Below are positions 1-8,317 of a stretch of DNA of 64,000 nucleotides, piece after piece. Position numbers and translations under genes: made by a program. Source of the DNA: Parerythrobacter_A sp963838735 (lineage in GTDB: Bacteria; Pseudomonadota; Alphaproteobacteria; Sphingomonadales; Sphingomonadaceae). Position 1 is the first letter of the stretch. Every line of letters begins with the position of its first letter. Below the pieces are notes generated by a model. The model saw only the letters and a program-made list of their open reading frames with translations, did not search any database and was not told the origin of the DNA. The stretch is taken from the NCBI GenBank assembly GCA_963838735.1, contig CAWISG010000002.1, positions 186,001 through 250,000 of the forward strand, written 5' to 3'.

Positions 1-1023
1 CCCGGTGCGAACGATCCTTGTGCCGGTGACGGTGCTGGTGGTGGCCCGGTTCCGACCGGCGCGCTTCTGGCTCTGTGTCTTGCAAACGGCGTTCCTGCGG
101 GGAATATCGGGAACAACACCGTTCTCCAGCCCGACGGGCAGATCGCTGCGTTGTTCGGCGGCAACCCGAACCTCGGCGAAGAGACGGCGGACAGCTACAC
201 CTTCGGTGTAATTCTGCAGCCGTCTTTCTTCCCTGGGTTCACGCTGACGGCCGATTACTTCGACATCACGATCGAAGACGCGATCACCACGATCTCGTTG
301 CAGCAGGCATTGGACCTTTGCTTCAACGTGGCGCAGGATCTTGCTTCACCGCAGTGTGCCGGTTTCCGAGGTACTCGTGACCAGCAGGGTGCATTCGGTC
401 GGGCTAACCCGCCGACGCTGGGTAGCGCGAACATCGCCGAATTCGCCGTTTCGGGTATCGATCTCGAGGCGAGCTATTCGCTGACTGTTCCGTTCTCCCT
501 CCTGACCGACACGGGCGAGCAGCAACTGAACCTGTCGTTCCTGGGTACGTGGACTGAAACGTCCGACACGCGTCCAGATCAGCTCAATCCCGACGAGATC
601 GTGACGTGTGCCGGCGAGTTCGGCCTGACTTGCGGCGAGCCGACACCGTCGTTCAAGTGGACATCGCGTGCATCGTTCCGCGACGGTCCACTGACCACGT
701 CGATCCGCTGGCGGCACCTGTCGGGTGTCGAGGACGATGACGAGGCAGTCGATTACATCGTGGAGCGTATCAGCGCCTACGACCTTATCGACCTCACCTT
801 CTCGTTCGCCGCATCGGAGCGTCTGACGTTCGCGGTTGGCGTCAACAACCTGTTCGATACGTTGCCTTCCACGCCGGAATTCAACGCAGCCGGCCAGGTT
901 ATCAACGACACCAACTCGTTGCTGCTGGGCGATTTCAACAACGCCGAGCAGTCCAACACCTACCCCAGCACCTACGACGTCCTGGGTCGCGACTTCTTCG
1001 CATCGGTGAACCTCTCGTTCTAA
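1..1023 (+). CDS. TonB-dependent receptor, C-terminal part (5' end outside window)
   Basis: The frame is open from base 1 to the TAA at 1021-1023, so the last 340 residues of a larger outer-membrane protein are visible. They read as the C-terminal half of a TonB-dependent receptor beta-barrel. Signs are the motif NLGEETADSYTFGV followed by a YFDI strand, alternating aromatic strands, a late VGVNNLFDT strand, and a terminal strand ending in phenylalanine (FASVNLSF), the usual signal for outer-membrane insertion. Such receptors import siderophores, sugars or peptides using TonB energy. The plug domain and TonB box would lie upstream, so the ligand cannot be inferred. A strong terminator follows 25 bases after the stop. 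Confidence 0.93.
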   Translation, partial: PGANDPCAGDGAGGGPVPTGALLALCLANGVPAGNIGNNTVLQPDGQIAALFGGNPNLGEETADSYTFGVILQPSFFPGFTLTADYFDITIEDAITTISLQQALDLCFNVAQDLASPQCAGFRGTRDQQGAFGRANPPTLGSANIAEFAVSGIDLEASYSLTVPFSLLTDTGEQQLNLSFLGTWTETSDTRPDQLNPDEIVTCAGEFGLTCGEPTPSFKWTSRASFRDGPLTTSIRWRHLSGVEDDDEAVDYIVERISAYDLIDLTFSFAASERLTFAVGVNNLFDTLPSTPEFNAAGQVINDTNSLLLGDFNNAEQSNTYPSTYDVLGRDFFASVNLSF

Positions 1024-1048
1024 GACCGACGGCGCAGTATGCGTAAGA

Positions 1049-1086
1049 AAGGCGGCGAACCTGAAAAGGTTCGCCGCCTTTTCTTC
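1049..1086 (+). terminator. Rho-independent terminator of the TonB receptor gene
   Basis: A perfect 13-base-pair inverted repeat (1049-1061 with 1068-1080, stem AAGGCGGCGAACC) encloses a six-base loop and runs into TTTTCTT. It begins 25 bases after the receptor stop codon. The A-rich 5' flank means it could also stop transcription from the opposite side, but the minus-strand methyltransferase gene ends well downstream at 1268. Confidence 0.92.
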
Positions 1087-1267
1087 GTCTGCAGTTCAGC
1101 CATGTAGCGGCTATTTAACGCCGATACGTAGTGTATCGGCTATCGGCGTCCGCGAATTCACAAAAACGGTAATAGAAACACCGAGATTGCTTGGGTGAAA
1201 ACCGGCGCAGCGTCCCAATTTTTTGCGCTGAGGTGAGGGATCTTGCCCGGCACGACCAAGCGAACAA

Positions 1268-2203
1268 TCAGTCCGCGTGTTGCAGATATCGCAGATCGGC
1301 AAAGGGAGTGGTGTCGGTCCCGGACATCAGCGATGTACGCTCCGTCTCGACCAGTCCGCCCGCCGAAACCGCAGCGTCGAAAGCGGTGGCATCCTGCGTT
1401 CTGCGGCATGCCGCCTCGAGCGACGCGATCCGACCAAGCTCATTCGCTGCCTTCGCCGCGATCATGTCGAGCATGGCAGCGAGGTTGGCGGCAGTGTCGC
1501 GCGCGCCCAGTACCAGCGTCTGACGCACGGCCTCCGATATTTCCCACGCAGCCGATTGTGGCCCGAATTGCTGCACGCCATCGCGGACTGCCTGGACAAT
1601 CGCGTCGGGTACGCTGGCGATGCCGGCCTGTTTCAGCACCAGGCTTTTCTTCGCAAGCCTCACGACGCCGCGCTCTTCCAGCGCCCATTGCAGCTGCGCC
1701 CGCCGCGCAAGGTTGTGTGCAAGGATAGGTCCGTCGGCGCGATGGGTGATGAGCGCGACACGACCACCCGGTTTTAGGACCCGCGCTACTTCGGCCGCCA
1801 CTTGCTGCGTATCGCCATATTCAAAGCCGAACTGGCTGATAACCGCGTCGAAGGCGTCGGGGTGGTAGGGCAAGTCTTCCATCGCAACCCCGGCGCGGAC
1901 CTTGGTGCCGCGTGGCGGTTCGGGCAGGGTGGGGGCCAGGTCGCATCCGGTCAGCCTGGCTTTTGGGCGCGCGCGCAGCATCCAGCCCATCACACGGCCA
2001 TCGCCTGTCGCCAAGTCCAGCACCCGCGCTTTTGCAGGCAGGATGCGGGCAAAGCTGAACCATGCCTGGGCCTGCGCGTCGCTGATACTGCGATAGGCGG
2101 CAGGCAGGCATCCGCCGCCATCGCTGCGGGCATTGTCTTTCCAGAAATCGCCCCATGCATCGGGCTTTGCATCGGGCTTTGCGTGGGATATTGCTTCGGT
2201 CAT
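1268..2203 (-). CDS. Class I SAM-dependent methyltransferase
   Basis: A 311-residue protein with a Rossmann methyltransferase core. Motif I is VLDLATGDGRV (about residues 61-71), followed by an acidic motif II (GCDLAP) and a post-core LKPGGRVALITH strand as in UbiE/Methyltransf_11 enzymes. The substrate is not evident. The start chosen is the ATG at 2203, which overlaps the stop of the upstream TPR/oxygenase gene by four bases (ATGA), so it is probably translationally coupled. The frame is open further upstream but only as shadow of that gene. The N-terminus carries a short tandem KPDA repeat. It is the last gene of a three-gene minus-strand operon with two 2OG-Fe(II) oxygenase-type proteins. 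Confidence 0.85.
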   Translation of the reverse strand: MTEAISHAKPDAKPDAWGDFWKDNARSDGGGCLPAAYRSISDAQAQAWFSFARILPAKARVLDLATGDGRVMGWMLRARPKARLTGCDLAPTLPEPPRGTKVRAGVAMEDLPYHPDAFDAVISQFGFEYGDTQQVAAEVARVLKPGGRVALITHRADGPILAHNLARRAQLQWALEERGVVRLAKKSLVLKQAGIASVPDAIVQAVRDGVQQFGPQSAAWEISEAVRQTLVLGARDTAANLAAMLDMIAAKAANELGRIASLEAACRRTQDATAFDAAVSAGGLVETERTSLMSGTDTTPFADLRYLQHAD

Positions 2204-3903
2204 GCCGCGTTGTGCCCGCGCGCGACATCGAACGCCACCGTCAATCGCCCGCCTTCGGTGAACGGACGTGTGCCATGATACAGCGTGCTGGGAAACAGCG
2301 CGAGCGTACCCGGTGTCGGCGGAAACGCTGCGACCGGTTCCAGCGTCAGCTTGAGATCGGGCGGGGGACGGCCCAGTTCGAGCCAGCCTTCGCGCTTTTC
2401 GGTGTCGCGGGCCGCGTCGGGCCGTTCGCAATACAGCGCCGAGGACAAGAGCCCCTGCGGATGGATGTGCGCCGCATGATGGTCACTGCCGCCCGACAGC
2501 CGAACCGACCACGATCCCGCAAGCCCGAGCGGTGCATCGCGATGGCGCAGCAGCGGATGGGCCTGATCCGCCGGAGGCAAGGCGGCGCGATATTCTTCGA
2601 TCGTCGCAAGGATCGCTGCGCGCAAGGCCACAAATTCGGGCTCCGTCCGGTCGAACAGCAGGCCGCGCGTTTGCGTGCCGCCGCGCAAGGACTGGCCGAG
2701 TGGAAAAGCGGCGCGGTCATGCAAGGCGTGCAGGCGCGCGATGGCGGGCGGCAGAACGCTGCTGGCATCGTGCAGCGGCATCTGGCGGACCAGCCCTTCC
2801 TGCCCGTGCAGCCACGCAGCCCGCGGATTGTCGAGCAACCGCCACACCAGTCCGCGTAGCGCCCACGCTTCTACTTGGTCGGTCTCGCCTTCTGTCAATG
2901 GTGCCAGGATCGTTTCCGCATGCTCCGGGTCGCCTGTTCGCAAGTAATGGCGAGCGAGGTGCAGCGCACGGTCGGGCGCGGTCATATCCAGCTGTTCCAG
3001 CAGCGCGGCGGCCCGTACGGTCTCTCCGGCGGCGCCGGCATAGACCGCTTCGAGCATGGTGAAATGGTCAGTGTCGCCAAACCGTCGCGCTGCCTGTGCC
3101 GCAACATCGGCCGCGGCGGCATTGTCCCTGTTTGCCGCGAGCAGTCCGGCGTAAGCAGTCGGGAGGTTCGGATCCTGCGGCACCCGCGCGCAGGCGTCGG
3201 CATAGTGGTCCGCATAGTCGGTTTCGCCAGCCGCCAGGCGAAGCTGCGCGAGGAAGCGCAAACCCTCCAGCCAGTGTGGTGCCTGCGCCACGATTTGCTG
3301 CATCAGGTCGCGCGCTTCTTGCGGACACCCCGCTTCGTCCAGCGCCTGCGCCCGTCCGAGCCACAGGTCGCCATCGCCGCTGTTCACGGCCAGCGCCGCA
3401 TCGAACCGTGCCAGCGCATCATCTTCCCCCCGCTCCAGCGCGACACGGGCGCGGCCGTGCAGGGCTTTGGGGCGTTTGGGATCGAGCGCAAGCGCGCGGT
3501 CATACCACAGCGCAGCCTGCGTTTTATCGCCAATACTGCGCGCGGCCAGAGCGCGCGTAGAGCAATAGGGCGCCGATGTTTGCCCTGCCGCTTCGTGCCT
3601 TGCCAGCACCTCCAGCGCCCGGTGCGGTTCGCCTGCTGCGTTCGCCGCGATAGCTTCGTTCAGGGCGTATTCCAGCGAAGCCGGAACCAGCCCCGCCGCT
3701 CGCCCGAATGCCAAGGTTGCCCCTGCCGGATCGCCCGCTTTCAGTAGCAAGTTGCCTGCGCTGTTCTGGAACGTCGCATCGTCCGGCCAGCGAGCCATGC
3801 CGTCGCGCAGCAAGCGTGCTGCGTGCGCGACCTGAGCTTTATTGAGAGCGGCCACGGCCGCGTTGCGACAGGCTGCCGGACTGCTGTCCGCACGAACAGT
3901 CAT
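2200..3903 (-). CDS. TPR-repeat protein with C-terminal 2OG-Fe(II) oxygenase domain
   Basis: A 567-residue protein. The first about 400 residues are alanine/leucine-rich helical pairs with TPR character (for example AALWYDRALALDPKRPKALHG). The last about 110 residues resemble the putative 2OG-Fe(II) oxygenase family (PF13759 type): an HIHPQG motif near residue 479, LALFPSTLYHGTRPF with His near 543, and a GGRLTVAFD strand whose Arg could bind 2-oxoglutarate. The ATG at 3903 was chosen because it lies four bases after the upstream oxygenase stop; the longer frame only shadows that gene. The downstream methyltransferase overlaps by four bases. A protein or peptide hydroxylase presenting substrate through TPRs is plausible, but activity and substrate are inferred. 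Confidence 0.82.
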   Translation of the reverse strand: MTVRADSSPAACRNAAVAALNKAQVAHAARLLRDGMARWPDDATFQNSAGNLLLKAGDPAGATLAFGRAAGLVPASLEYALNEAIAANAAGEPHRALEVLARHEAAGQTSAPYCSTRALAARSIGDKTQAALWYDRALALDPKRPKALHGRARVALERGEDDALARFDAALAVNSGDGDLWLGRAQALDEAGCPQEARDLMQQIVAQAPHWLEGLRFLAQLRLAAGETDYADHYADACARVPQDPNLPTAYAGLLAANRDNAAAADVAAQAARRFGDTDHFTMLEAVYAGAAGETVRAAALLEQLDMTAPDRALHLARHYLRTGDPEHAETILAPLTEGETDQVEAWALRGLVWRLLDNPRAAWLHGQEGLVRQMPLHDASSVLPPAIARLHALHDRAAFPLGQSLRGGTQTRGLLFDRTEPEFVALRAAILATIEEYRAALPPADQAHPLLRHRDAPLGLAGSWSVRLSGGSDHHAAHIHPQGLLSSALYCERPDAARDTEKREGWLELGRPPPDLKLTLEPVAAFPPTPGTLALFPSTLYHGTRPFTEGGRLTVAFDVARGHNAA

Positions 3904-3907
3904 ATCC

Positions 3908-4654
3908 CTAACGGTCGCGCAGCCAGCCGGTGATGGCGTAGCGGCCAACGGGCGCGAAGGGCGGGACATATTGCACGGCGTGGGCGCGCGGTACGGCGAA
4001 CATGTTGAGCGAATTGAAACGCGGGCGGTACCCCACCTCGATATCGCCATCGCCATCGTAAAAGACCAGGTGTCCGCCCCAGTCAGGCCGCCAGTCGTCG
4101 ATGGTGAAATTAAGTACGTAAGCGACACGCCAGCCTTCGGCGACGTGGCTGTCATTATGCTGCCCAAGAAAGTGGTTCGCACCGTACACCGTCGCCTGCC
4201 CGTCCGCCTTTACCAGCGCATCGATACCGGTGACCTTGCGGGCAAGGCCGAGAAATTCGGGGGCGTTGAGATACTCCAGCAGCAATTCATGCGGGCCGCC
4301 CGGCGCCCAGCCTTCCTGAACGCCCTGCACCAGCGAATACTGCGCGTAACGATAAGCGTAATCGCCGCGTCTCGCCGCATCGTCGGTGGCCTTGAACATG
4401 CGTTGCATGCGCTGCTGCCCGTCAGCCGTGCGGGTGTCGGCAGCAAGGATCTGTTCAGGCGGGCGGGTTGCGCCGCCTTCGTCCGCCTGACCCGCATAGC
4501 CCCACGGTGTCTGTTGCGAGAGGATCGTGCGTATTTCGCATGCGGTTTCGACCGTCAGCACGTCGCGCACCTGTACGCGACCGTCGGCAGCGAAGCGGGT
4601 GGCCAGAGCGGCCTGGTCGAGGCCGGGGTTGAGTTCGAACAGTGCCTTCGCCAT
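3908..4654 (-). CDS. 2OG-Fe(II) oxygenase, prolyl-4-hydroxylase-like
   Basis: A 248-residue protein with the jelly-roll iron ligands of 2-oxoglutarate dioxygenases in its C-terminal half: H166-N-D168 in GQHND, a distal His near 225 in RAHAVQYV, and an Arg near 238 in RYAITGW to bind 2-oxoglutarate. The spacing and the WGGHLVFYD segment match the PF13640 (prolyl 4-hydroxylase alpha-like) group. It is the first gene of a tight three-gene operon with a second oxygenase-like TPR protein four bases downstream and a methyltransferase. The set suggests hydroxylation and methylation of a common, unidentified target. The promoter must lie in the 131-base divergent gap shared with the thiolase gene. 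Confidence 0.86.
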   Translation of the reverse strand: MAKALFELNPGLDQAALATRFAADGRVQVRDVLTVETACEIRTILSQQTPWGYAGQADEGGATRPPEQILAADTRTADGQQRMQRMFKATDDAARRGDYAYRYAQYSLVQGVQEGWAPGGPHELLLEYLNAPEFLGLARKVTGIDALVKADGQATVYGANHFLGQHNDSHVAEGWRVAYVLNFTIDDWRPDWGGHLVFYDGDGDIEVGYRPRFNSLNMFAVPRAHAVQYVPPFAPVGRYAITGWLRDR

Positions 4655-4785
4655 TGTGATGTTACGATAGGGCGCGCCTGCTGTCGGCTCAAGCCCGCTT
4701 GACCCGCTTCGGCGCGCTGCCTACGCCTCATGCCAACACCTTAACCCTTACGCGAACGGAAAGCGCGTCGCGCCGGAGAGACACC

Positions 4786-5958
4786 ATGTCAGCAGCCTAT
4801 ATCGTCGACGCCGTCCGCACCGCCGGGGGCCGCCGCGGCGGTCGTCTTGCCGGGATCCACCCAGTAGATCTGGCGGCGCAATCGCTAGATGCGTTGATGG
4901 AGCGCAGCGGAATCGATCCCGGGGCGGTGGACGATGTGGTTATGGGCTGTGTCAGCCAGGGCGGGGAGCAAGCGATGCAGGTTGGCCGAAATGCCGTGCT
5001 GGCCAGCAAGCATCTTGGTGAAAGCACGCCCGCCGTCACCATCGACCGGCAATGTGGCAGTAGCCAGCAAGCGATCCAGTTTGCCGCGCAAGCGGTGATG
5101 AGCGGAACGCAGGATGTCGTTATCGCCAGCGGCGTCGAGAGCATGAGCCGCGTGCCGATGGGCTCGACCGCGATGCTCCACATGAAAGAAGGGCTGGGCA
5201 ACTACAAGTCGCCCGGACTGGAACAGAAATATCCCGGCATCCAGTGGTCCCAGTTCATCGGAGCCGAGATGATGGCGAAGAAGCACGGCTTTTCGAAAGA
5301 CGACCTCGACCGGTTCGCGCTGGAAAGCCACCAGAAGGCCATCGCCGCGACCGAGGCGGGCAAGTTCGATGCTGAAATCGTGCCGGTCACGGTGGAAACG
5401 CCCGAAGGCGAAGAACAGCATACCGTGGACGAGGGCATTCGCTTCGACGCAACAATGGAGAGCATCGGCAGCGTCAAGTTGCTGCAACCCGACGGCAAGA
5501 TTACTGCCGCCAATGCAAGCCAGATCTGCGATGGTTCAAGCGCGGTGCTGGTAGTGTCGGAAGAGATGCTGAAGACGCACGGCCTGACGCCGCTGGCGCG
5601 CATTCACACCATGAAGGTGACGGCAGGCGATCCGGTCATCATGCTGGAAGAACCGCTGTTCGCGACCGACAAGGCATTGAAAGCCGCCGGGCTCGGCATT
5701 GGCGATATCGACCTGTATGAAGTCAACGAAGCCTTTGCACCTGTGCCGTTGGCGTGGCTGAAGCATACCGGGGCCGACCCCGAAAAGCTGAACGTAAATG
5801 GCGGCGCGATTGCGCTGGGCCACCCGCTTGGTGCAAGCGGCACCAAGCTGATGGCGACGATGCTGCACGCGCTGAAGGATCGCGGTGGAAAATACGGGCT
5901 GCAAACGATGTGCGAGGGCGGCGGCGTCGCCAATGTCACCATCGTCGAGATGGCTTAG
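4786..5958 (+). CDS. Acetyl-CoA C-acyltransferase (thiolase)
   Basis: A 390-residue thiolase, normal length for the family. The nucleophilic Cys90 sits in DRQCGSSQQA, the catalytic His346 in ALGHPLGASGTK, and the second Cys376 in MCEGGGVAN. It cleaves 3-ketoacyl-CoA with CoA, or condenses two acyl-CoAs. The ATG at 4786 is preceded by GGAGAG; 29 in-frame codons upstream lack family character. The neighbours are an SDR dehydrogenase, a MarR regulator and a crotonase, which fits a degradative beta-oxidation group rather than polyhydroxyalkanoate synthesis. Chain-length preference cannot be read from the sequence. Confidence 0.93.
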   Translation: MSAAYIVDAVRTAGGRRGGRLAGIHPVDLAAQSLDALMERSGIDPGAVDDVVMGCVSQGGEQAMQVGRNAVLASKHLGESTPAVTIDRQCGSSQQAIQFAAQAVMSGTQDVVIASGVESMSRVPMGSTAMLHMKEGLGNYKSPGLEQKYPGIQWSQFIGAEMMAKKHGFSKDDLDRFALESHQKAIAATEAGKFDAEIVPVTVETPEGEEQHTVDEGIRFDATMESIGSVKLLQPDGKITAANASQICDGSSAVLVVSEEMLKTHGLTPLARIHTMKVTAGDPVIMLEEPLFATDKALKAAGLGIGDIDLYEVNEAFAPVPLAWLKHTGADPEKLNVNGGAIALGHPLGASGTKLMATMLHALKDRGGKYGLQTMCEGGGVANVTIVEMA

Positions 5959-5974
5959 CCTTCAACCCAGTCGC

Positions 5975-6066
5975 TCGTTCGTGCTGAGCCTGTCGAAGCA
6001 TTGCTCTTTCTTCGAGCGCCGCGCCGAAAACAAAGAACAGCCCTCCAACAGGCTCAGGCCGAACGG
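5975..6066. repeat. REP-like interspersed palindrome (Sphingomonadales type)
   Basis: Two 23-base arms, 5975-5997 (TCGTTCGTGCTGAGCCTGTC...) and 6044-6066, form an imperfect inverted repeat around a 46-base centre that itself shows weaker dyad symmetry (CTCTTTCTT against AAAGAACAG). The core, GTGCTGAGCC with TGTCGAAG, is a recurrent intergenic palindrome in sphingomonad genomes from general knowledge. It lies between the thiolase stop and the SDR start and could act as a transcript-stabilising or terminating hairpin between them. Only this one full copy was found in the window. Confidence 0.7.
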
Positions 6067-6087
6067 ATTTTCATTCAGGAGATAACA

Positions 6088-6885
6088 ATGGAAGTTACCG
6101 CAAACACCCCCGCAGTCGTGACCGGTGGCGCATCGGGCCTGGGGGCCGCCACGGCGCGCGCGCTGGCAGCGAAAGGCGCGAAGGTTGCCATTTTCGATAT
6201 GAACGAAGAAACCGGCAATGCCGTCGCCAGCGAGATCGGCGGCGTGTTCTGCAAGGTCAATGTGACCAGCGACGACGATGTCGACGCGGGTTTTGCCAAA
6301 GCGCGCGAGGCGCACGGGCAGGAGCGCATCCTGGTGAACTGCGCGGGCATCGGCAACGCGATCAAGACCGCCAGTCGCGACAAGCAATCGGGCGAGATCA
6401 AGCACTTCCCGCTGTCGGCCTTCGAATTCGTCATCCAGGTCAACCTGATCGGCACGTTCCGCTGCATTGCCAAGTCGGCGGCGGGAATGATGACGCTGGA
6501 CCCGATGACGGGCGAGGGCGCCGATGACGGCGCACGCGGGGCCATCGTCAATACCGCGAGCGTCGCAGCCGAAGACGGCCAGATCGGGCAAGCGGCTTAC
6601 TCCGCATCGAAGGGCGGGGTGGTCGGCATGACGCTGCCTATCGCGCGCGACCTGATGCGCGAGGGCATTCGCGTCAACACCATCCTGCCCGGCATTTTCA
6701 ACACCCCGCTGATGAACGCCGCGCCGCCGCAGGTTAAGGAAGCACTGGCCGCGTCGGTGCCGTTCCCCAAGCGCCTCGGTAATGCTGAGGAATATGCCAA
6801 GCTGGCGATGTGCATGATCGAAACCGGTTATTTCAACGGCGAGGACGTGCGGCTCGACGGCGGTATCCGGATGGCGCCGAGATAA
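6088..6885 (+). CDS. SDR-family 3-hydroxyacyl-CoA dehydrogenase (HSD10-like)
   Basis: A 265-residue short-chain dehydrogenase. It has the nucleotide-binding TGGASGLG (12-19), NCAGIG (84-89), catalytic Ser about 158, Tyr171 and Lys175 in YSASK, and a C-terminal ending GEDVRLDGGIRM. The insertion near residues 93-107 and the overall pattern match type II 3-hydroxyacyl-CoA dehydrogenases (17-beta-HSD10 group), which oxidise 3-hydroxyacyl-CoA with NAD. The ATG at 6088 follows an AGGAGATAACA leader. Placement after a thiolase and before MarR and crotonase genes supports a fatty acid or branched-chain acyl-CoA degradation role. Confidence 0.87.
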   Translation: MEVTANTPAVVTGGASGLGAATARALAAKGAKVAIFDMNEETGNAVASEIGGVFCKVNVTSDDDVDAGFAKAREAHGQERILVNCAGIGNAIKTASRDKQSGEIKHFPLSAFEFVIQVNLIGTFRCIAKSAAGMMTLDPMTGEGADDGARGAIVNTASVAAEDGQIGQAAYSASKGGVVGMTLPIARDLMREGIRVNTILPGIFNTPLMNAAPPQVKEALAASVPFPKRLGNAEEYAKLAMCMIETGYFNGEDVRLDGGIRMAPR

Positions 6886-6901
6886 GCACGCACTTGCCTT
6901 T

Positions 6902-6928
6902 GAAACCGGTTTCATTAGAAACCGGTTC
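6902..6928. promoter_or_regulatory. Probable MarR operator, two tandem palindromic half-sites
   Basis: A perfect 12-base palindrome, GAAACCGGTTTC (6902-6913), is followed 16 bases later by a second near copy, GAAACCGGTTC (6918-6928), that touches the marR start codon at 6929. Symmetric sites directly at the start of a MarR-family gene are typical of autorepression. The same motif was not seen upstream of the thiolase or SDR genes. Binding is inferred. Confidence 0.68.
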
Positions 6929-7411
6929 ATGGCGAACCTATCCGATTTGAAAGAGCGCGGGGTGGACGAGTTCCACCTCGCCGAATTCCTGCCCTATCAA
7001 TTGTCACGCGCGGCCAACGCCGTCAGCAGCCGCATCGCGCAGGTCTATCGCGCCGAGTTTGCCCTGAGCGTACCCGAATGGCGCGTGATGGCGACGCTGG
7101 GCGATGGCGGTAAAGCGACGCAGCGTATGCTGGTTGCCCGCATCCAGATGGACAAGGTGGCGGTGAACCGGGCGTGCAAGCGGCTGGAGGCGCGCGCGCT
7201 TGTGACAAGGCTGCCGAATGCCGCCGACGGACGCTCGCACCTGCTCGACCTGACGCCGGATGGCCTGGCGATGCACGACGCGATTATTCCGCGCGCCCGC
7301 GCCATCGAAACCGACTTGCTGGCGCAATTCGATCCGGCGGACGAAGCCCGCTTCCGCGCCACGCTGACCCTGATCGGCAATCTGGCGCAGCAGGGCGGCG
7401 CGTCATCGTGA
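6929..7411 (+). CDS. MarR-family transcriptional regulator
   Basis: A 160-residue winged-helix protein. It has an N-terminal dimerisation helix, the EWRVMATLGDG helix entering the DNA-binding domain, a recognition-helix region MDKVAVNRACKRLEARALVTR, and the wing NAADGRSHLLDLTPDG with the DxR motif of MarR proteins. The start ATG immediately follows an operator-like palindrome pair, so the protein probably represses itself and the crotonase gene, whose GTG start overlaps this gene's stop (GTGA). By context the inducer may be an acyl-CoA or aromatic acid; this is not shown by the sequence. Confidence 0.9.
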   Translation: MANLSDLKERGVDEFHLAEFLPYQLSRAANAVSSRIAQVYRAEFALSVPEWRVMATLGDGGKATQRMLVARIQMDKVAVNRACKRLEARALVTRLPNAADGRSHLLDLTPDGLAMHDAIIPRARAIETDLLAQFDPADEARFRATLTLIGNLAQQGGASS

Positions 7412-8280
7412 CCAACCGCACCCAGATCCTGCTTGAAAAGCGCAACCGGATCGCAACGCTCACTCTCGATCGGACAGATCGGATGAACGCTTTCACGCCG
7501 ACGATGATGGACGAGCTCATCGCCGCCATCGACGAAACCGATGCCGATGACGACGTGCGCGCCGTTGTCGTGACCGGTGCGGGTGAGCGCGCGTTTTGCG
7601 CAGGTGCCGACCTCGCGCCGCAGGACGGAACGCAGCCTTTCGCCAGCACCGAAGATGTTGCGGACCTGTCCGACCCCGTGGTGCGCGATGGCGGCGGAAA
7701 GCTGACGCTGCGGTTCTACAACAGCAAGAAGCCGATGATCGCGGCGGTAAACGGCGTAGCCGTCGGCGTCGGTGCGACCATGCAGCTGCCGATGGACATG
7801 CGCCTCGCCAGCGACACCGCGCGGTTCGGCTTCGTTTTCGCGCGACGCGGTATCGTGCCCGAAGCGGCGTCGAGCTGGTTCCTGCCCCGTCTGGTCGGCA
7901 TGCAACAGGCGATGGAATGGTGCATGACGGGCCGCGTGTTCGACGCCGCTGAAGCGCAACGTGGGGGGCTTGTACGCTCGGTCCACACGCCAGGCGCGCT
8001 GATGGACGCGGCCTTTGCCCTCGCGCGGGAGATTGCGGACAGCACCAGCGCCGTTTCCGTGGCAATGACGCGGGCCATGCTCTGGCGCTTGGGTGCGAGC
8101 GGACATCCGATGGATGCGCATCGCGTCGATAGCCGCGCGATCTACACCCTGTCGAAAGGGCCGGACGCCCGCGAGGGGATCGCCAGCTTCCTAGAGAAGC
8201 GGGTGGCGCAGTTCCCGGCAACCGTCAGCGCAGACATACCCGACTTCTACCCTTGGTGGGACGAACCCGACTACGCTTAG
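7408..8280 (+). CDS. Enoyl-CoA hydratase/isomerase (crotonase family)
   Basis: A 290-residue crotonase-fold protein. The oxyanion-hole segments are AFCAGADL and NGVAVGVGATMQ, and a Glu in RRGIVPEAASSW is a likely catalytic residue. It hydrates or isomerises enoyl-CoA thioesters. The start is taken as the GTG at 7408, which overlaps the marR stop by four bases and begins VTNRTQILLEKRN; the frame is open further upstream only as shadow of marR. Together with the upstream thiolase and SDR genes it would supply three beta-oxidation steps; an acyl-CoA dehydrogenase is not in the window. Confidence 0.88.
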   Translation: MTNRTQILLEKRNRIATLTLDRTDRMNAFTPTMMDELIAAIDETDADDDVRAVVVTGAGERAFCAGADLAPQDGTQPFASTEDVADLSDPVVRDGGGKLTLRFYNSKKPMIAAVNGVAVGVGATMQLPMDMRLASDTARFGFVFARRGIVPEAASSWFLPRLVGMQQAMEWCMTGRVFDAAEAQRGGLVRSVHTPGALMDAAFALAREIADSTSAVSVAMTRAMLWRLGASGHPMDAHRVDSRAIYTLSKGPDAREGIASFLEKRVAQFPATVSADIPDFYPWWDEPDYA

Positions 8281-8317
8281 CGCGACCGGCTCGCCCCCTG
8301 GGGAATTCGCGTCTGCG

